A stretch of DNA of 64,000 bases from the NCBI GenBank assembly GCA_014529385.2, contig CM043955.1:147661140-147725139 (forward strand), in the 5' to 3' direction. Under the pieces are notes generated by a model. It was not told the DNA's origin, did not search any database, and worked only from the letters and a program-made list of their open reading frames with translations. The translations under genes and the position numbers were made by a program. Origin of the DNA: Adiantum capillus-veneris. Lineage: Eukaryota; Streptophyta; Polypodiopsida; Polypodiales; Pteridaceae. Positions 9,466 to 20,860 of this stretch are shown here, in pieces. Each line of letters starts with the position of its first letter. The stretch's first letter is position 1.

Positions 9466-11195
9466 TGGGGAACACACCCGACACACAAACAACTGTCCCT
9501 ATATAGCTCAGAGTATTCACGGCACCCCTGTCCTCTCGAAAACACCTTCAAAACAAACGATTCACACTAGCAAGGCCTTGCCTGCGCTTCGCCCAACGCA
9601 CAAACACTCTGCACAGTTGCTAGAGAGCGATCACGCCGATCTTGCCCGCTTCCAGCTCTTCCACATCTCGACACCTCTCTCTCTTTCTCTCTCACACACA
9701 CACGGGGCCCGGGGGACGCACACGCTCACACACACCGGCACCACACACCCTGGAGACGAGCAAAGAAGAAAGGGGGGAAGGGGGGAAAGACGACGCCAAA
9801 ATCGACAATGACAGCTTCTCCTTCAAACCAAAAACCATGTACAAACTCCATGAACCGTGCTCGAGGCTACACCATGGCCATCGCCGCTTCATACAGAGGG
9901 GAACGCACCTCCCTCGACAAACTGAATCCGTCAGCACACACCTCGACGGGAAAATTCACCTCTGGCTTCACTTCGGCTGCATCTCCGCGTCTTGGTAGCC
10001 CTCGCTGGCTCCTTCTTCTGCAAGACCCTTGCTCTTTTGAGGCGCTTCACGGCAATCCACAATCTTGTGCGGCTCGACTCCTCGAGCACACGCAAAAAAA
10101 AACCCTGTCTCCTCCTCTTCCTCCCAAGCAAGAAGGGAAAAAACCCCTCCTATCCTCGAAAAAAAAATGTCGCCCCTTCTTTTCTTCACTTTCCCCTTTT
10201 TTCTTTCAGGCAAAGTAACTTTTTTTTAGCAATCGCGCCTGGCGCCACTGCCTCTTTGACTGCCTTTTCATACTAAGCCTTGAACTTTTGTTTTCCTTCT
10301 TCCCCCCCCCCTTGAGTCCAGCCACCTTTTTTCCTTTCCTTTTCAATTCACAACCAAAGAGTCCTTGTTTCCCACATGGTCGTTGCTCACTACTCACAAC
10401 ACAACCAAGGCTTGCCATCTGAATTTTCCGACTATGTTGCACGGGAGATCCATTTTCCGGCCCCAAAATCCTCGCACTTCCCCGGCATTCCGTACCATGG
10501 CCTCCGAAAACATGTCCAAAGACGGGGAAAACCACCCGATCCTTTTTCGCCATCACCGCCTGCCAACTTGAACTGGGCCCATCTCCATGTCCATAACTCC
10601 GATCAACGAGCCGCCAATTTTGATGTACTCCCCACATCGCATGCAATTTTTTAGAACACTAGCGAGCTCAAGAAAACTTCTGTGTGCGCGCTTACCAACA
10701 TGGCCCAATGAGCACGTAATTGACCCCCAGCAAATATTCCACAGGCCATAACTTGCACATTTGAGCTCCGAATGGCAAACCGAAAAGACCGGCATGCTCC
10801 ACAGCTTGAGCTTTACATGCGTATCCACTGATCCAATTTTGGCTGCCTGTCTGTATCTGCTCTGTCCGTCGAGATCCGCAAAGTCTTCTAACTTCGGACT
10901 GGCATATCTTTCACACCGTGGCCCCGTTTGACGAGCCGTCTGGATGAGCTTCTAGAGCATCTTGAATACCACATTTCAGGGCACATTTCGCACATCTCGA
11001 AACACGTGACCTATCGTCATCATTATCTCACTTTGGAGGGCCCCCTGTCCTAAAAAACCACTTTAAGCATACGTTTCCGTTGCCACTCTCATGCCTAGGG
11101 TATTCATACCTGCTTTAGCCCTTTGCCGTGCACATGCTAGCACCCTTTGCACTGCATAGCACACTTCCCAATGCATACCAACTTTGGTTGCACCA
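9466..11195 (-). repeat. 3' LTR of E5
   Basis: On the minus strand it begins TGGTGCAACCAAAG at 11195 and ends GTGTTCCCCA at 9466. It includes a short CT/CA-rich stretch near 9675-9735 and a C/T-rich segment near 10290-10330. It matches 13440-15164 along its full length with scattered substitutions and small indels. The short frames seen in it on both strands also recur in the other LTR and are not supported as genes. Confidence 0.88.
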
Positions 11196-11212
11196 TCATT
11201 TCCCACCCCCTT
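11196..11212 (-). promoter_or_regulatory. Polypurine tract of E5
   Basis: The minus strand reads AAGGGGGTGGGAAATGA directly before the LTR start TGGTGC. This fixes the orientation of E5 as minus. Confidence 0.75.
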
Positions 11213-11459
11213 GTTGAACATTCATGTTCAACCACAAACAGGCTTATTGCACTAAAAAATTGCCACACCGAAACAAACTCTCTGCACATCACAAAACCAC
11301 CTAACATATGTACAAAACCTGGCATCTGCTACCCGCTGTTCATGCGGGTTGCCCAACCCCCTGCATTATAGGATGGTTACCACCTGGGTCAAACACCTGA
11401 CATTGATCCTGTCCACTCATCTGCAACATGCTCACATAGTGCCACACCAAGGCACCTGG

Positions 11460-13025
11460 TCAACCATCCACATAAGTTGTCCTCGGCATGCTTCCACTGC
11501 TTCCAATGATAGGCATACTGTCCATTTCCAAAAAAACACCACCGAATGCATCACTACTCCCATAAGATAGATCATCATTCACACAAAACATACCATGCCC
11601 TCCCTCCCAACCATGTAAAGCGAGTTCCTCTTCGATCGAATCCTGCACCTGCTCGACAGCCCACTGCACAGCTATGTTTATCAGCATCCCCTTCAACCAC
11701 CATACACAAATTTCCTTTGACAGGTCGAACAAGTCCACACCCTTGGACTTTTCTTCATGTTCAAGAGGACCACTCCGCTTAGCGGGCAACTTTTTCAACA
11801 TTGGCACCCCGATCACCATCACTTCCATACTCACCTCCATACCTGCCTCTGTCGGCACCACCATAGCACCCGGCTTTTGCTCTTCCAAAAAAACTGCCAA
11901 CTGTAGAGGGACAGACCCTCGTATCACTTGCATTCTAGTCAAAGCTTTCCCAACAAGCACCTGTGTCTCTTTATCCAGTTCACCCATCGGGTCATCAAAC
12001 CCCCAATCATCTTCATCTTCAATGCATACCTGGCCAAAACAACCTGTATCCAAGGAACTACTTGTATAATCCATAGGCGATTGCAGCTGCTCTTCCCTTT
12101 GATTAGTATCCGATGCCTCTCCCTTGCCATCTTCTTCAACCTGTTCTTCTTCCTTAGCCACAACAACTCTCTCCTTCTTGGGAAAGCCTTGTATCTGCTG
12201 TACAATCAAAGCACCTTCCATAGCCACCTTGACAAGCATCATCATCAGCATAGTGCTACACAACACCCTCACTTGCATGTCGTCGTTCTCAAGCTCCGAC
12301 ACTCTTCCTTGCTCTTCATTCATAGTGGCAACCACCACATCTTCATGCATATAATAAGGTAAGTTTACCTTTACTAGCACCGGCTCTTCGGATTCTGTTG
12401 CCCAACTCGTATCTCTATCCTCCTCGCTCGTTTCCCAGAAGCTTGAGCTTGTAGCCTCATTATCTTCACCATAGGCCGATTCGGTATCAGCATCATCATC
12501 CTCTAGTTGCTCCACAAAAGCTTGACCATCATCGTGCCCACTTTCATTATCCAACCCCAAGCTCTCGGCACCTACCATTTGGCCACGATCTCTTACCCTT
12601 TCATACAAGCACTCCACGAGAACATGCTCCACCTCTTCAAGTTGCACTGGACACTTATCTGCTAACTCCTCTACACACAAGCTCTCTTTAACAAAAGGCT
12701 CATCTTCACTGACAGGTAATTCCCAAGGAACATAGTCAATCATAGGTCTTACCCTAACAGGCTCCACACTTCGGGTCACTGGCACCATCCTCGACGAGCC
12801 CATAGAACAAATTGCTGCTTCAACATGCACACAACCTGCAGGCTTTAACAAGACTAACTCCAGCTTTCTTTTCATTTTCCTGCTCTTCACCCTGGCAACT
12901 CTGACTGCCTCGGCATAAGTCTTTGGCTCTTCATCATCCACCTTATCTCGAACTCGAGGACACAGGCAAGCTAGGAATTTCTCCAGCTTGAAACCATCTG
13001 CATTGATCACTCCAGTGATAGCCAC
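11460..13025 (-). CDS. E5 gag C-terminal ORF, acidic, 521 residues
   Basis: The longest open frame in the window. Residues 1-60 continue a retrotransposon Gag capsid (KLEKFLACLCPRVRDKVDD, then KTYAEAVRVARVKSRKMKR). The remainder is unusually acidic, with Glu/Asp runs around residues 150-210 and 290-320 and repeated Met/Val-rich stretches. It has no CCHC knuckle, no protease DTG and no RT motif. The frame upstream (13026-13363) is the capsid start, joined by a frameshift. Staying open for 521 codons while flanking frames are broken could reflect recent insertion. Its function beyond Gag assembly is unknown. Confidence 0.62.
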   Translation of the reverse strand: MAITGVINADGFKLEKFLACLCPRVRDKVDDEEPKTYAEAVRVARVKSRKMKRKLELVLLKPAGCVHVEAAICSMGSSRMVPVTRSVEPVRVRPMIDYVPWELPVSEDEPFVKESLCVEELADKCPVQLEEVEHVLVECLYERVRDRGQMVGAESLGLDNESGHDDGQAFVEQLEDDDADTESAYGEDNEATSSSFWETSEEDRDTSWATESEEPVLVKVNLPYYMHEDVVVATMNEEQGRVSELENDDMQVRVLCSTMLMMMLVKVAMEGALIVQQIQGFPKKERVVVAKEEEQVEEDGKGEASDTNQREEQLQSPMDYTSSSLDTGCFGQVCIEDEDDWGFDDPMGELDKETQVLVGKALTRMQVIRGSVPLQLAVFLEEQKPGAMVVPTEAGMEVSMEVMVIGVPMLKKLPAKRSGPLEHEEKSKGVDLFDLSKEICVWWLKGMLINIAVQWAVEQVQDSIEEELALHGWEGGHGMFCVNDDLSYGSSDAFGGVFLEMDSMPIIGSSGSMPRTTYVDG

Positions 13026-13363
13026 TAAATCCTTCCAACTTGCTTCAAAATTTTCGACAAAAGCATCAAAATTTCACTTACTTCTTGCCGCAACCCTTTG
13101 ATTTTTGCATCCGCTTCAGCAGTCGACACCACCTTGCGAAACTTGCAGAGAAACTGCTCTTGGAAGCCAGCCCAATCCTACTTATTTGCAGCTTCTAGAC
13201 CATCAAACCAGGCCTTTGCCCTACCTCGCAGCATCAATAGAACTGTCTGCATCTTTTCTTCATCACTCCACATTTGCAATGAGAGCATAAATAACTCAAA
13301 ATCTGCCAGCCACTCATCCGCATCTTCGTCACCATTGAAAATTGGGCCAACACTCTGCCACAT
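13026..13363 (-). pseudogene. E5 gag capsid start
   Basis: This is the N-terminal part of a Retrotrans_gag-type capsid: MWQSVGPIFNGDEDADEWL, then FELFMLSL, VLLMLRGRAKAWFDGL, all typical of the F-x-G-D...W..FE...L.G.A..W pattern. A TAG stop at about 13175 and a frameshift near 13070 separate it from the 521-residue frame. The ATG is 76 bases from the LTR edge, so the leader is short. Confidence 0.78.
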
Positions 13364-13439
13364 TTTTGCTTACAAACGTATCACCAGGGAGCAATCAGTG
13401 TGCTCCTCCGTGGGGGCACTAGAAGTTGGAGAGGGGGAA

Positions 13440-15164
13440 TGGGGAACACACCCGAGACACAAACAACTGCCCCTATATAGCTCAGGGTATTCACAAAACC
13501 CCTGTCCTCTCAAAAACACCTTCAAAAAAAATGATTCACACTAGCAGGGCCTCGCCTGTGCTTTGCCAAACGCACAAACACTCTACACAGTTGCTAGAGA
13601 GCGATCACGCCGATCTTTCCCGCTTCCAGCTCTTCCACATCTCGACACCTCTCTCTCTTTCTCTCTCACACACGCAGGGGGCCCGGGGGACGCACACGCT
13701 CACACACACCGACACCACACACCCTGGAGACGAGCAAAGAAGAAAGGGGGAAAGGGGGGAAAGACGACGCCAAAATCGACAATGACAGCTTCTCCTTCAA
13801 ACCAGAAACCATGTACAAACTCCATGAACCGTGCTCGAGGCTACACCATGGCCATCGCCTCTTCATACAGAGGGGAACACACCTCCCTCAACAAACTGAA
13901 TCCATCGACACACACCTCGACGGGAAAATTCACCTCTGGCTTCACTTCGGCCGCAGCTCCGCGTCTTGGTAGCCCTCGCTGGCTCCTTCTTCTGCAAGAC
14001 CCTCGCTCTTTTGAGCCGCTTCACGGCAATCCACAATCTTGTGCGGCTCGACTCCTCGAGCGCACGCAAAAAAAACCCCTGTCTCCTCCTCTTCCTCCCA
14101 AGCAAGAAGGACAAAAACCCCTCCTGTCCTCGAAAAAAAAAATGTCACCCCTTCTTTTCTTCACTTTCCCCTTTTTTCTTTCTCAAGGCAAAGTAACTTT
14201 TTTTTAGCAATGGCTCCCGGCGCCACTGCCTCTTTGAGTGCCTTTTCCAACTAAGCCTTGAACTTTTGTTTTCCTTCTTCCCCCCCTTGAGTCCAGCCAC
14301 CTTTTTTCCTTTCCTTTTCATTTCACAACCAAAGAGTCCTTGTTTCCCACATGGTCGGTGCTCACTGCTCGTAACACAACCAGGGCTTGCCATCCGAATT
14401 TTCCAACTATGTTGCACGGGAGATCCATTTGCCGCCCCAAAATCCTCGCGCTTCCCCGGCATTCCATACCATGGCCTCCGAAAACATGTCCAAAGACGGG
14501 GAAAACCACCCGATCCTTTTTCGCCATCACCGCCTGCCAACTTGAACTAGGCCCATCTCCATGTCCATAACTCCGATCAGCGAGTCGCCAATTTCGATGG
14601 ACTCCCCACATTGCATGCAATTTTTCAAAACACTAGCGAGCTCAAGAAAACTTCTGTGTGCGCGCTTACCAACGTAGCTCAGTGAGCACGTATCCGACCC
14701 CCGGCAAATATTCCACAGGCCATAACTTGCACATTTGAGCTCCGAATGGCAAACCGAAAAGACCGGCATGCTCCACAGCTTGAGCTTTTACACGCATATC
14801 CACTAATTCCAATTTTGGCCGCCTGTCTGTATCTGCCATGTCCGTCAAGATCCACATAGCCTTCTAACTTCGGACTAGCATATCTTTCACACCGTGGTCT
14901 CATTTGACGAGCCGTCTGGACGAGCTTCTAGAGCATCTTGAATACCACATTTAGGGCACATTTTGCACATCTCGAAACACGTGACCTATCATCATCTCAC
15001 TTTGGAGGCCCCCCTGGCCTAAAAAACCACTTTAACCATACATTTCCGCTGCCACTCTCCTGCCCAGGGTCTTCATACATGCTTTAGCCCTTTGCCATGT
15101 GCATGCTAGCACCCTTTGCACTGCATAGCACACTTCCCAACGCATACCAACTTTGGTTGCACCA
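13440..15164 (-). repeat. 5' LTR of E5
   Basis: On the minus strand it begins TGGTGCAACC at 15164 and ends TTCCCCA at 13440. It is the partner of the LTR at 9466-11195. Differences are mainly single-base changes plus small indels, for example in the CT/CA-rich and homopolymer segments. Confidence 0.88.
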
Positions 15165-16147
15165 ATGTGGGGAACATGGGATCTCCATTTCTTCGATAGG
15201 GTCAGGTAGTCCCTCTGTAAACATTCTTTCCAACAAGAAGTGAGTACGCCCACTTTCCCATGACTTTAAGTCACTTTCTTCTTGGATGACGCTAGGTATG
15301 GCTAAGGGTCTATGGACTTGGTGAGGTTGTTGTTGCGTAGGAAACACTGTGCCTGTAAAACTGAATCTGCCTAGGTGCTGGTTCTAAATCCCTTTGGGTA
15401 TCTTCTACCAAACTCCTTAGTTGCTTGACTTGCTTGATCTCCTCTATAGGGTTTGGGTAAGTTCCTATCTTCTTCTTGGATCCTGGCCATTGTGGCTCAT
15501 GATGATCTTCCTTGTTGGTTTCTTTCTTAGTGGTCATTTTGATCTCCATGGTTTCACCTGAATCAAAATCCTCTTCAACGTCGTTCATATATATGGGGTC
15601 TTCACCAGTCCCTATGTTGATCTTTGAACTGGGGTCTGACTCGATGCTTTTTTTTGCGATCTCTTTCCTTCGTGTTTTCTTCTTTTTCTGAGATTGGGCA
15701 ATCGATGCCATGTCTCTTTCTTCAAAAATATAATCTTGTTTTTGGAGCATCAATCATGTGAGTACATTTATTGTTACCACAGGTGTACTTTGTGATGGCT
15801 CATCGGTAACCTCAATCAAGTTTAATGGCGTGATCTTCGGTGCATTTGGATTATTCGGACATTGGGCAATCAAATGATCTATGCCACATCGATTACACGA
15901 GTATCGGCATTATAGACGTGCTCGTTTGATTGGCTGGCATTAGTGTAGCATTTTTTTGTAGCCTAATAGGACACTCGGCCACACGATGTGGACCTCCACA
16001 CTCATAGCATTAAAGAGGTGGTTTCTTGGCAATGTAATTGATATTTTGGCCTCTTGCAGCAAGAGCAGCTACTTGATAGACAGGTTTGACTTGTCCCCAA
16101 TAGTCCTCCATGTAATATTGTAGACTTTCTTCAAGCGCATCAAACCC
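15165..16147 (-). pseudogene. E4 gag: extra zinc knuckles and linker
   Basis: Downstream part of E4 Gag. Around 15965-16010 the minus strand encodes CYECGGPHRVAEC and around 15865-15905 CNRCGIDHLIAQC, two short CCHC-like knuckles with one residue fewer than the CX2CX4HX4C form. A charged linker follows (15310-15753) with Lys/Glu-rich runs. Frame changes occur near 15750 and 15320. The frame is cut at 15164 by E5; the coding sequence resumes at 9465. Confidence 0.62.
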
Positions 16148-18092
16148 TTAGGCAATATTAAGGTCTATAGCTTCCTCACATCCTTCTAAACAAGCAATAG
16201 ATGACTCACAACCCACTTGATTCACAGACGTGATTCTCGGATGTGGTGGTTGCAGTCCTAGCACTCGAGGTGGTAAGGGTGTTTTTTTAACAACATTTTG
16301 GGCCCTAGGGACCATGTGTTGTGACGTTTGTTCAAGAGGTGCTGTCAGCATCAATGCAAGTACTCGAGATGTGTCTGTCCATGCTAAGGTTGGTCTATTG
16401 ACCATCGCACGCTTAAATACTATGCAATCCTTAGCTTGATGACAATACCTCCCACAGGCATTGCAATTCCCATTGAATTTTACTCTAAAAGTAGGGCATT
16501 CACTGGTACTATACGGACCAGAGCATACTGAGCACCATTGTTGCTCCCTTCTTGGATACATATGATTGTTTTGCGGAGCACGACTGTCTCTAAGACTCTC
16601 TTGAACGGCCTTGGTGAGATTTTCTAATGTCATATCAGATATCTTTGGCTCCTTAGCAATAGGCTTTAGGGTCATTGGTTGATGCCCCGATGCTTGCGAT
16701 CTAGTAGATTCAGGCTCAATAGACACTCTTTCTCCTTGAATCATTAAATTATCCTCCAATTGGATCGCATTGGTGGTGAATGCTTCCCAAGTGGTGATAC
16801 CTCTAATGACTAAGCCATTGTAGATAACCTCATGTCGTAATCCCCTAATGAATCTACCAAGCAATTGATTATTAGAAGCACTCATTTGGATTACAACAAG
16901 AATTTAAATGCTTCAAGCGACTAATAAAGTCTCTCATTGACTCTCCTTCCTCTCGCTGGGCTTTCTAGAGTTGAGAGGCTACACCCCAAAGCACTCCCTC
17001 TTGTATGTATTCTTTCAAGAACAATCCCCTAAGAGTAGGGTAAATTGTTTTTTCTTCCACCCTTAGGGTTTAATACCAATCCCCAGCCTTCCCACTCAAG
17101 ATTAGGCTTAAAGCATTACTCTTATGTAGGTCATTGTGTTCTCCTAGAGAATCACATATTTGTTCAAACACTTCGATATGCTTTCTCACATCCCCGTCTC
17201 CACTAAATTTTTGTGTCAGTTTGGCTATTTGTACTGTCTTACTTATAGGCTCTCTATCAGACGTGTTACGCATATTCTCAGCAATGGATCGACCGGTAGC
17301 TTGAGCAAATGTTGCCAAGTCACCTAAGTGAGCAGGCACCGTGGGTGAAGGCGCTCCAGAGACTACATGTGTAATAGGTATTGGCATTGGGCTTGGCATA
17401 TAGCAAGCCCTTCGGTTCCAAGTTTGGTACGGTGTTGTGCCATGTGGTGGCCCAAAGTTCATATGCATGGCCCTAGACGTAGCAGACGTCGGATGTGACA
17501 TGCTAATGCTAGTCAGTATGGTCCCATGAATATAAGAGCTTGGGTGTGGTGGTTGTGGAGCATAGGTTGTTGAAACAATGGGAGGAACTAGGGTAGGAAC
17601 TACATGAGTATGAGGACCCATAGGTGTATACGATTGGTACACACTTGTGGGTATTGTTGCAGGCATTGAGCTACCATGTAGTGGTGCTTTATTAACAAAT
17701 GAGGTCCATAGCATGTTTCTTGGCATGCCCATCATTGGGGTATGCATGGTAGCCGTGGTGTCATCAAGGGAAAGATGAGCTAGACTTGGAAAGGTAAAGC
17801 TATCACTTGTGGTCTTAGATTGCACTGAGACCCTTGGCAAAACAACATATGGAGGATCCATAAGACTTACCAAAGAAGTCTCCATTTGCGATAAGGTTGG
17901 TTGTTTAGCCTTCCATGTATCCAAGAATCTCATGAGACCCGTTGAAGGCATGTGGATCCCCTTGTTCTGTCTCTCTAGCTCAATAACCCTATGGATGATC
18001 TCACAAACTCCTTGTTGTTGATCCTCTACACTAGCAGCACCCGTTGTGGATTGTAAGACATCTAACCAACCCTCGTGATAGGTGTGACCCAC
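16148..18092 (-). pseudogene. E4 gag: capsid and nucleocapsid
   Basis: The minus strand 18092-17070 encodes a long Pro/Thr/Ser-rich N-terminal region, then the capsid start AKLTQKFSGDGDVRKHIEVFEQIC and LSLILSGKAGDWY. A broken stretch at 17070-16885 keeps TLRGLFLKEYIQ and EGESMRDFISRLKHL. The last frame (16885-16148) has LLGRFIRGLRHEVIY and the knuckle CNACGRYCHQAKDC, plus a CCYC-like CSVCSGPYSTSEC. This is a Ty3/gypsy-type Gag. Stops separate the three open stretches. Confidence 0.8.
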
Positions 18093-18251
18093 GTGATAGG
18101 TGTGACCTGTGTATAGGTCAGTTAGAGTTTTAGTTTGTAGTTCGTACTCCCAGTTCTCATTTAGGAATGCTCCATCTAGGATTGAGGTGTTATGGATGTC
18201 CTTTGAATTAGATGCAATGTGGCTCTCTATGGGTTGACCCTTAGTGGTCGC

Positions 18252-18660
18252 TTATTCAAGAGCACTTGATTGCTCTCCTAACAAGGATATTGACATAGGG
18301 GCTTTTGCTTTTAATTGTCTTTGTTGCTCCGCCTTGCGTAAGCTCTCGACTTCCTTTTCCCTAGCCGTAATGATATATCGCTCAACCTCTTGCACTTCGG
18401 CAAGGCTTTTACCATCGGGTAATATAACCTCGGAGGGGAATAGCTCTGAAGAGTCAGAGGGTGCAGTGAATGGAGTATTCACGTGCACACTCTCCAAGAG
18501 CATGGGATCTACGTTGGTCATGAATGGCAAATTTACTTTCCCACCCCCCTCATTTACATCGTTAGCTCCATGTTCGGAGCGCGTGGCTCTACTAAAGGTT
18601 TCCTTCAAGCGGCTAAGCACCCTCGGCCCATGGCATGCGTGTCTTAGCTTGAGCTATTAG
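18252..18660 (-). pseudogene. E4 gag N-terminal region
   Basis: A minus frame with a charged, possibly helical segment (SLAEVQEVERYIITAREKEVES, LRKAEQQRQLKAK) precedes the capsid frame. It is probably the start of E4 Gag because of its position between the 5' LTR and the capsid. It has no diagnostic motif of its own, and a frame break lies between it and 18092. Confidence 0.45.
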
Positions 18661-19207
18661 GATTAGGCATTGAGTAACCCTCCATGATGTCGTAGTTAGA
18701 GGAAGAGTCACTAGACGCAATATGCGGGTCCTAAGTGGTACTACCTTGGGTTCCCGCTGAGGGCCCCGAACCTAAGGTAGGTGGGTATTGAGAACTCGTG
18801 TAAGTCAAAATTCTTGCTAGTTGCTCGGCCTCTAGCACACAAACAGAGCGCAGATGCATGTGCCTTTGGCACCTTGCAAGAGTCGACAAATACCCTCGAA
18901 GGTTAACCACTTGATTTTTTGGTCGTTTTGCACCTTGTTTTCACTCGTTTTTTTATGTTTTTTTATGTCTTTTTACAATTGGTTTTTCGATTAGAGCATG
19001 TAATAGCTCGAAACAAGAGTATCGCTTAGGGGGTCATGGTGTGCTTTACAGCACAGTCTTCGGTTACCCAAAGCTCTGTTGGTCCTCAAAAGGTCAATTT
19101 TTACTTAAGCGTGAGGCTAAAATAAGTAATTCTAAAGGGTGACTGAGGCTTGAGCCTAAGCGTGGGCTTGGGCTTGGACCTTGGGAATTTTCCCATCCCG
19201 GTCCTAC
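18661..19207. other. E4 leader region
   Basis: No gene is seen. The stretch lies between the readable part of the 5' LTR and gag. It does not resemble the R-U5 part of the 3' LTR, so that part of the 5' LTR and the primer-binding site seem lost or replaced. Confidence 0.5.
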
Positions 19208-19668
19208 CTTTATATGAGCTCACCCATTCACACTTGAACACCCATGCTTAGCCAACTAACCCCTTGAATGTTCCAGTTAGAGTGCGCCTCTCATCGGCGA
19301 TCACTCTTACCCTTTTCCTATTGGCCCGACAAGCCCGGTCCCTGACTCAAATAATGTAATGTCCGTGGATGTTTACTGGGCCGACGCCTATTTGCCAAGG
19401 TTAGTACCAAGCGATAGGGAGCGTTGGGCAGTCCCCAAGCTTCCTATTTGCTCATTGTTAACTTCACTGTCACATGTAATGTCTTTGAGACCAAGGTCAG
19501 CACCAAGCGATAGGGAGCGTTGGGCAGTCTCCAAACCTCCCATTTGCCCAGTATCAACTCAACTACCTCCTGTAATGACTTTAACACCAATCGATAGGGA
19601 GAGTTGGGCAGTCCCCAAGCCTCCTATTTGCCCAATGCTAACTCCACTGTCTGACTTGTTGATTAACA
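19208..19668 (-). repeat. 5' LTR of E4 (U3 part)
   Basis: On the minus strand it begins TGTTAATCAACAAG at 19668 and matches the 3' LTR down to the TATA box at 19208-19216. It has three of the tandem units against four in the partner. The right flank is E3 gag sequence (TGGGA...), showing that E4 inserted into E3. Confidence 0.82.
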
Positions 19669-20860
19669 TGGGAATTGCCTTGAAAAGAATTTTGGGCATT
19701 GTTTTTCCCCTTTGCATCACTTTTGTCTTTGCTTTTTCCATGGTCTAGGCATTCCTTCTAGCCCCTTGTTGGAAATTGATGCGTGAAGCAACCAAAGTGT
19801 GGTGGATTACTTCGGTGATAGAACCAGGCTATTGGGAGTTAACGTACTCAGCCATCTCTTCATGTAATACTGCACAAAATTGTTTCTTTTGCTCGGCAAA
19901 GGCTATCTTTTGAAAGACGGTAGCCTTGAGATGTAAATCCCAAAACTTGTCCACATATTTGTGGATAGACTCATGGGAGAGAAGCTTCAAACTTCTTCCT
20001 TTGGTAAGCACTTTGTTCTTTTCATCGCTTGCAAGGAGCTTCATGATGGAAATTTGTAAAGTTTTTCATGTCTTTGGGGCTTCCCCATTGCCACGAAGGC
20101 TAGCCCACCATTGACAATCTAATTTTTGGAAGTGCATGGCTACATGGCATATCTTGGAGGACTCCGTGAAGCCCTCGTCCCTAAAGGCCGCATCAAACTG
20201 TTGGATGAAGGCTAGTACTTTGTTGGTGGAACCAAAGGTGCAATAATAGGTGAGAAAAGAGATACTCTTTCCTCCCTTTTTGAACTTCTTGAGCTTTTGG
20301 GACCTTCACCAATGCAAGGTAAGATATGCGATGTCCTTTCCTCTTGTATTCTCTCGGAGAATAGCTATTACTTTTGTCGAAAGAGGAGGAAGGTGAAGAA
20401 GAAGGAGATAGAGGGTGACCTCTTTCTTGCCTTTTTCTTCCTTTGTTTTCTCTCTTCTATTTTGGAGTGACAAGGAGAAGGACTATGGGTTTACCATTTC
20501 CTCTTGGGAGGAGTTGGTGACCATCTAGACCGTCGTCTTCATGGAGCCACATCTTTAGAGGAACTTAGGGATTCGCTTCTTTCTCATTCTTTGAATTCCT
20601 CCTCTCTTATGGGAGACAGTCTTCTTTTGGGAGTCTCATCAAGAGGCCTCCTAAGCTTTCTCTCTTCTCATGGAGAGGAAGGGAAATCCCATAAGCACGA
20701 AGTCATTGAGTAACTTCGGCTTGCAAAGCAGGGTTGCCCATAGCTTGCTGCAACCTAGTAACAAGTAATTAACAAACATGGGGGCATCATCCTTAGCACC
20801 TTGATGTGAAAAATCAAAGTTATCAATGTTCATTCTACTCTCTTGGTTATTATCAGCCAT
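19669..20860 (-). pseudogene. E3 gag
   Basis: The minus strand encodes a Ty3/gypsy Gag. It starts with MADNNQESRMNIDNFDF at 20860. Around 20230-20060 a capsid block reads STNKVLAFIQQFDAAFRDEGF, then VAMHFQKLDCQWWASLRGNG, and at 19829-20044 SHESIHKYVDKFWDLHLKA and HEEMAEYV. A Lys/Asn-rich linker ends at 19669 where E4 begins. The matching knuckle and protease resume at 5340 on the other side of E4. Several frame breaks lie between 20650 and 20280. Confidence 0.8.

Larger units (their letters stand above)
9466..15164 (-). mobile_element. E5: nested gag-only LTR element
   Basis: Two direct repeats of about 1.73 kb (9466-11195 and 13440-15164) flank a 2.24-kb interior with only a gag-like gene on the minus strand. 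A purine tract abuts the lower LTR. The LTRs look nearly identical over their whole length, suggesting a recent insertion compared with neighbours. E4 gag lies on the right flank and E4 protease on the left, so E5 interrupts E4. No RT, protease or integrase is seen, so E5 is non-autonomous. A clear target duplication was not found (flanks GGGAA and ATGTG), so the ends may be off by a few bases. Confidence 0.88.

Noticed and set aside
13563..14207. 214-codon plus-strand frame, with a shorter related frame at 9808-10218
   Set aside because: Both lie inside the two E5 LTR copies, opposite to the element, with low-complexity composition and no motif. They are duplicated only because the LTR is.
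9461..15169. Target duplication for E5
   Set aside because: The five bases outside the LTRs (GGGAA and ATGTG) do not match, and shifting the ends by a few bases does not give a convincing pair.
5418..19673. Target duplication for E4
   Set aside because: Right flank TGGGA has only partial resemblance to TGGAT near 5418; not good enough to claim.
19359..19748. 129-codon frame with repeated SDRERWAVPKPPI blocks
   Set aside because: The apparent protein repeats simply translate the 96-bp U3 tandem units of E4; the same happens at 6002-6322.
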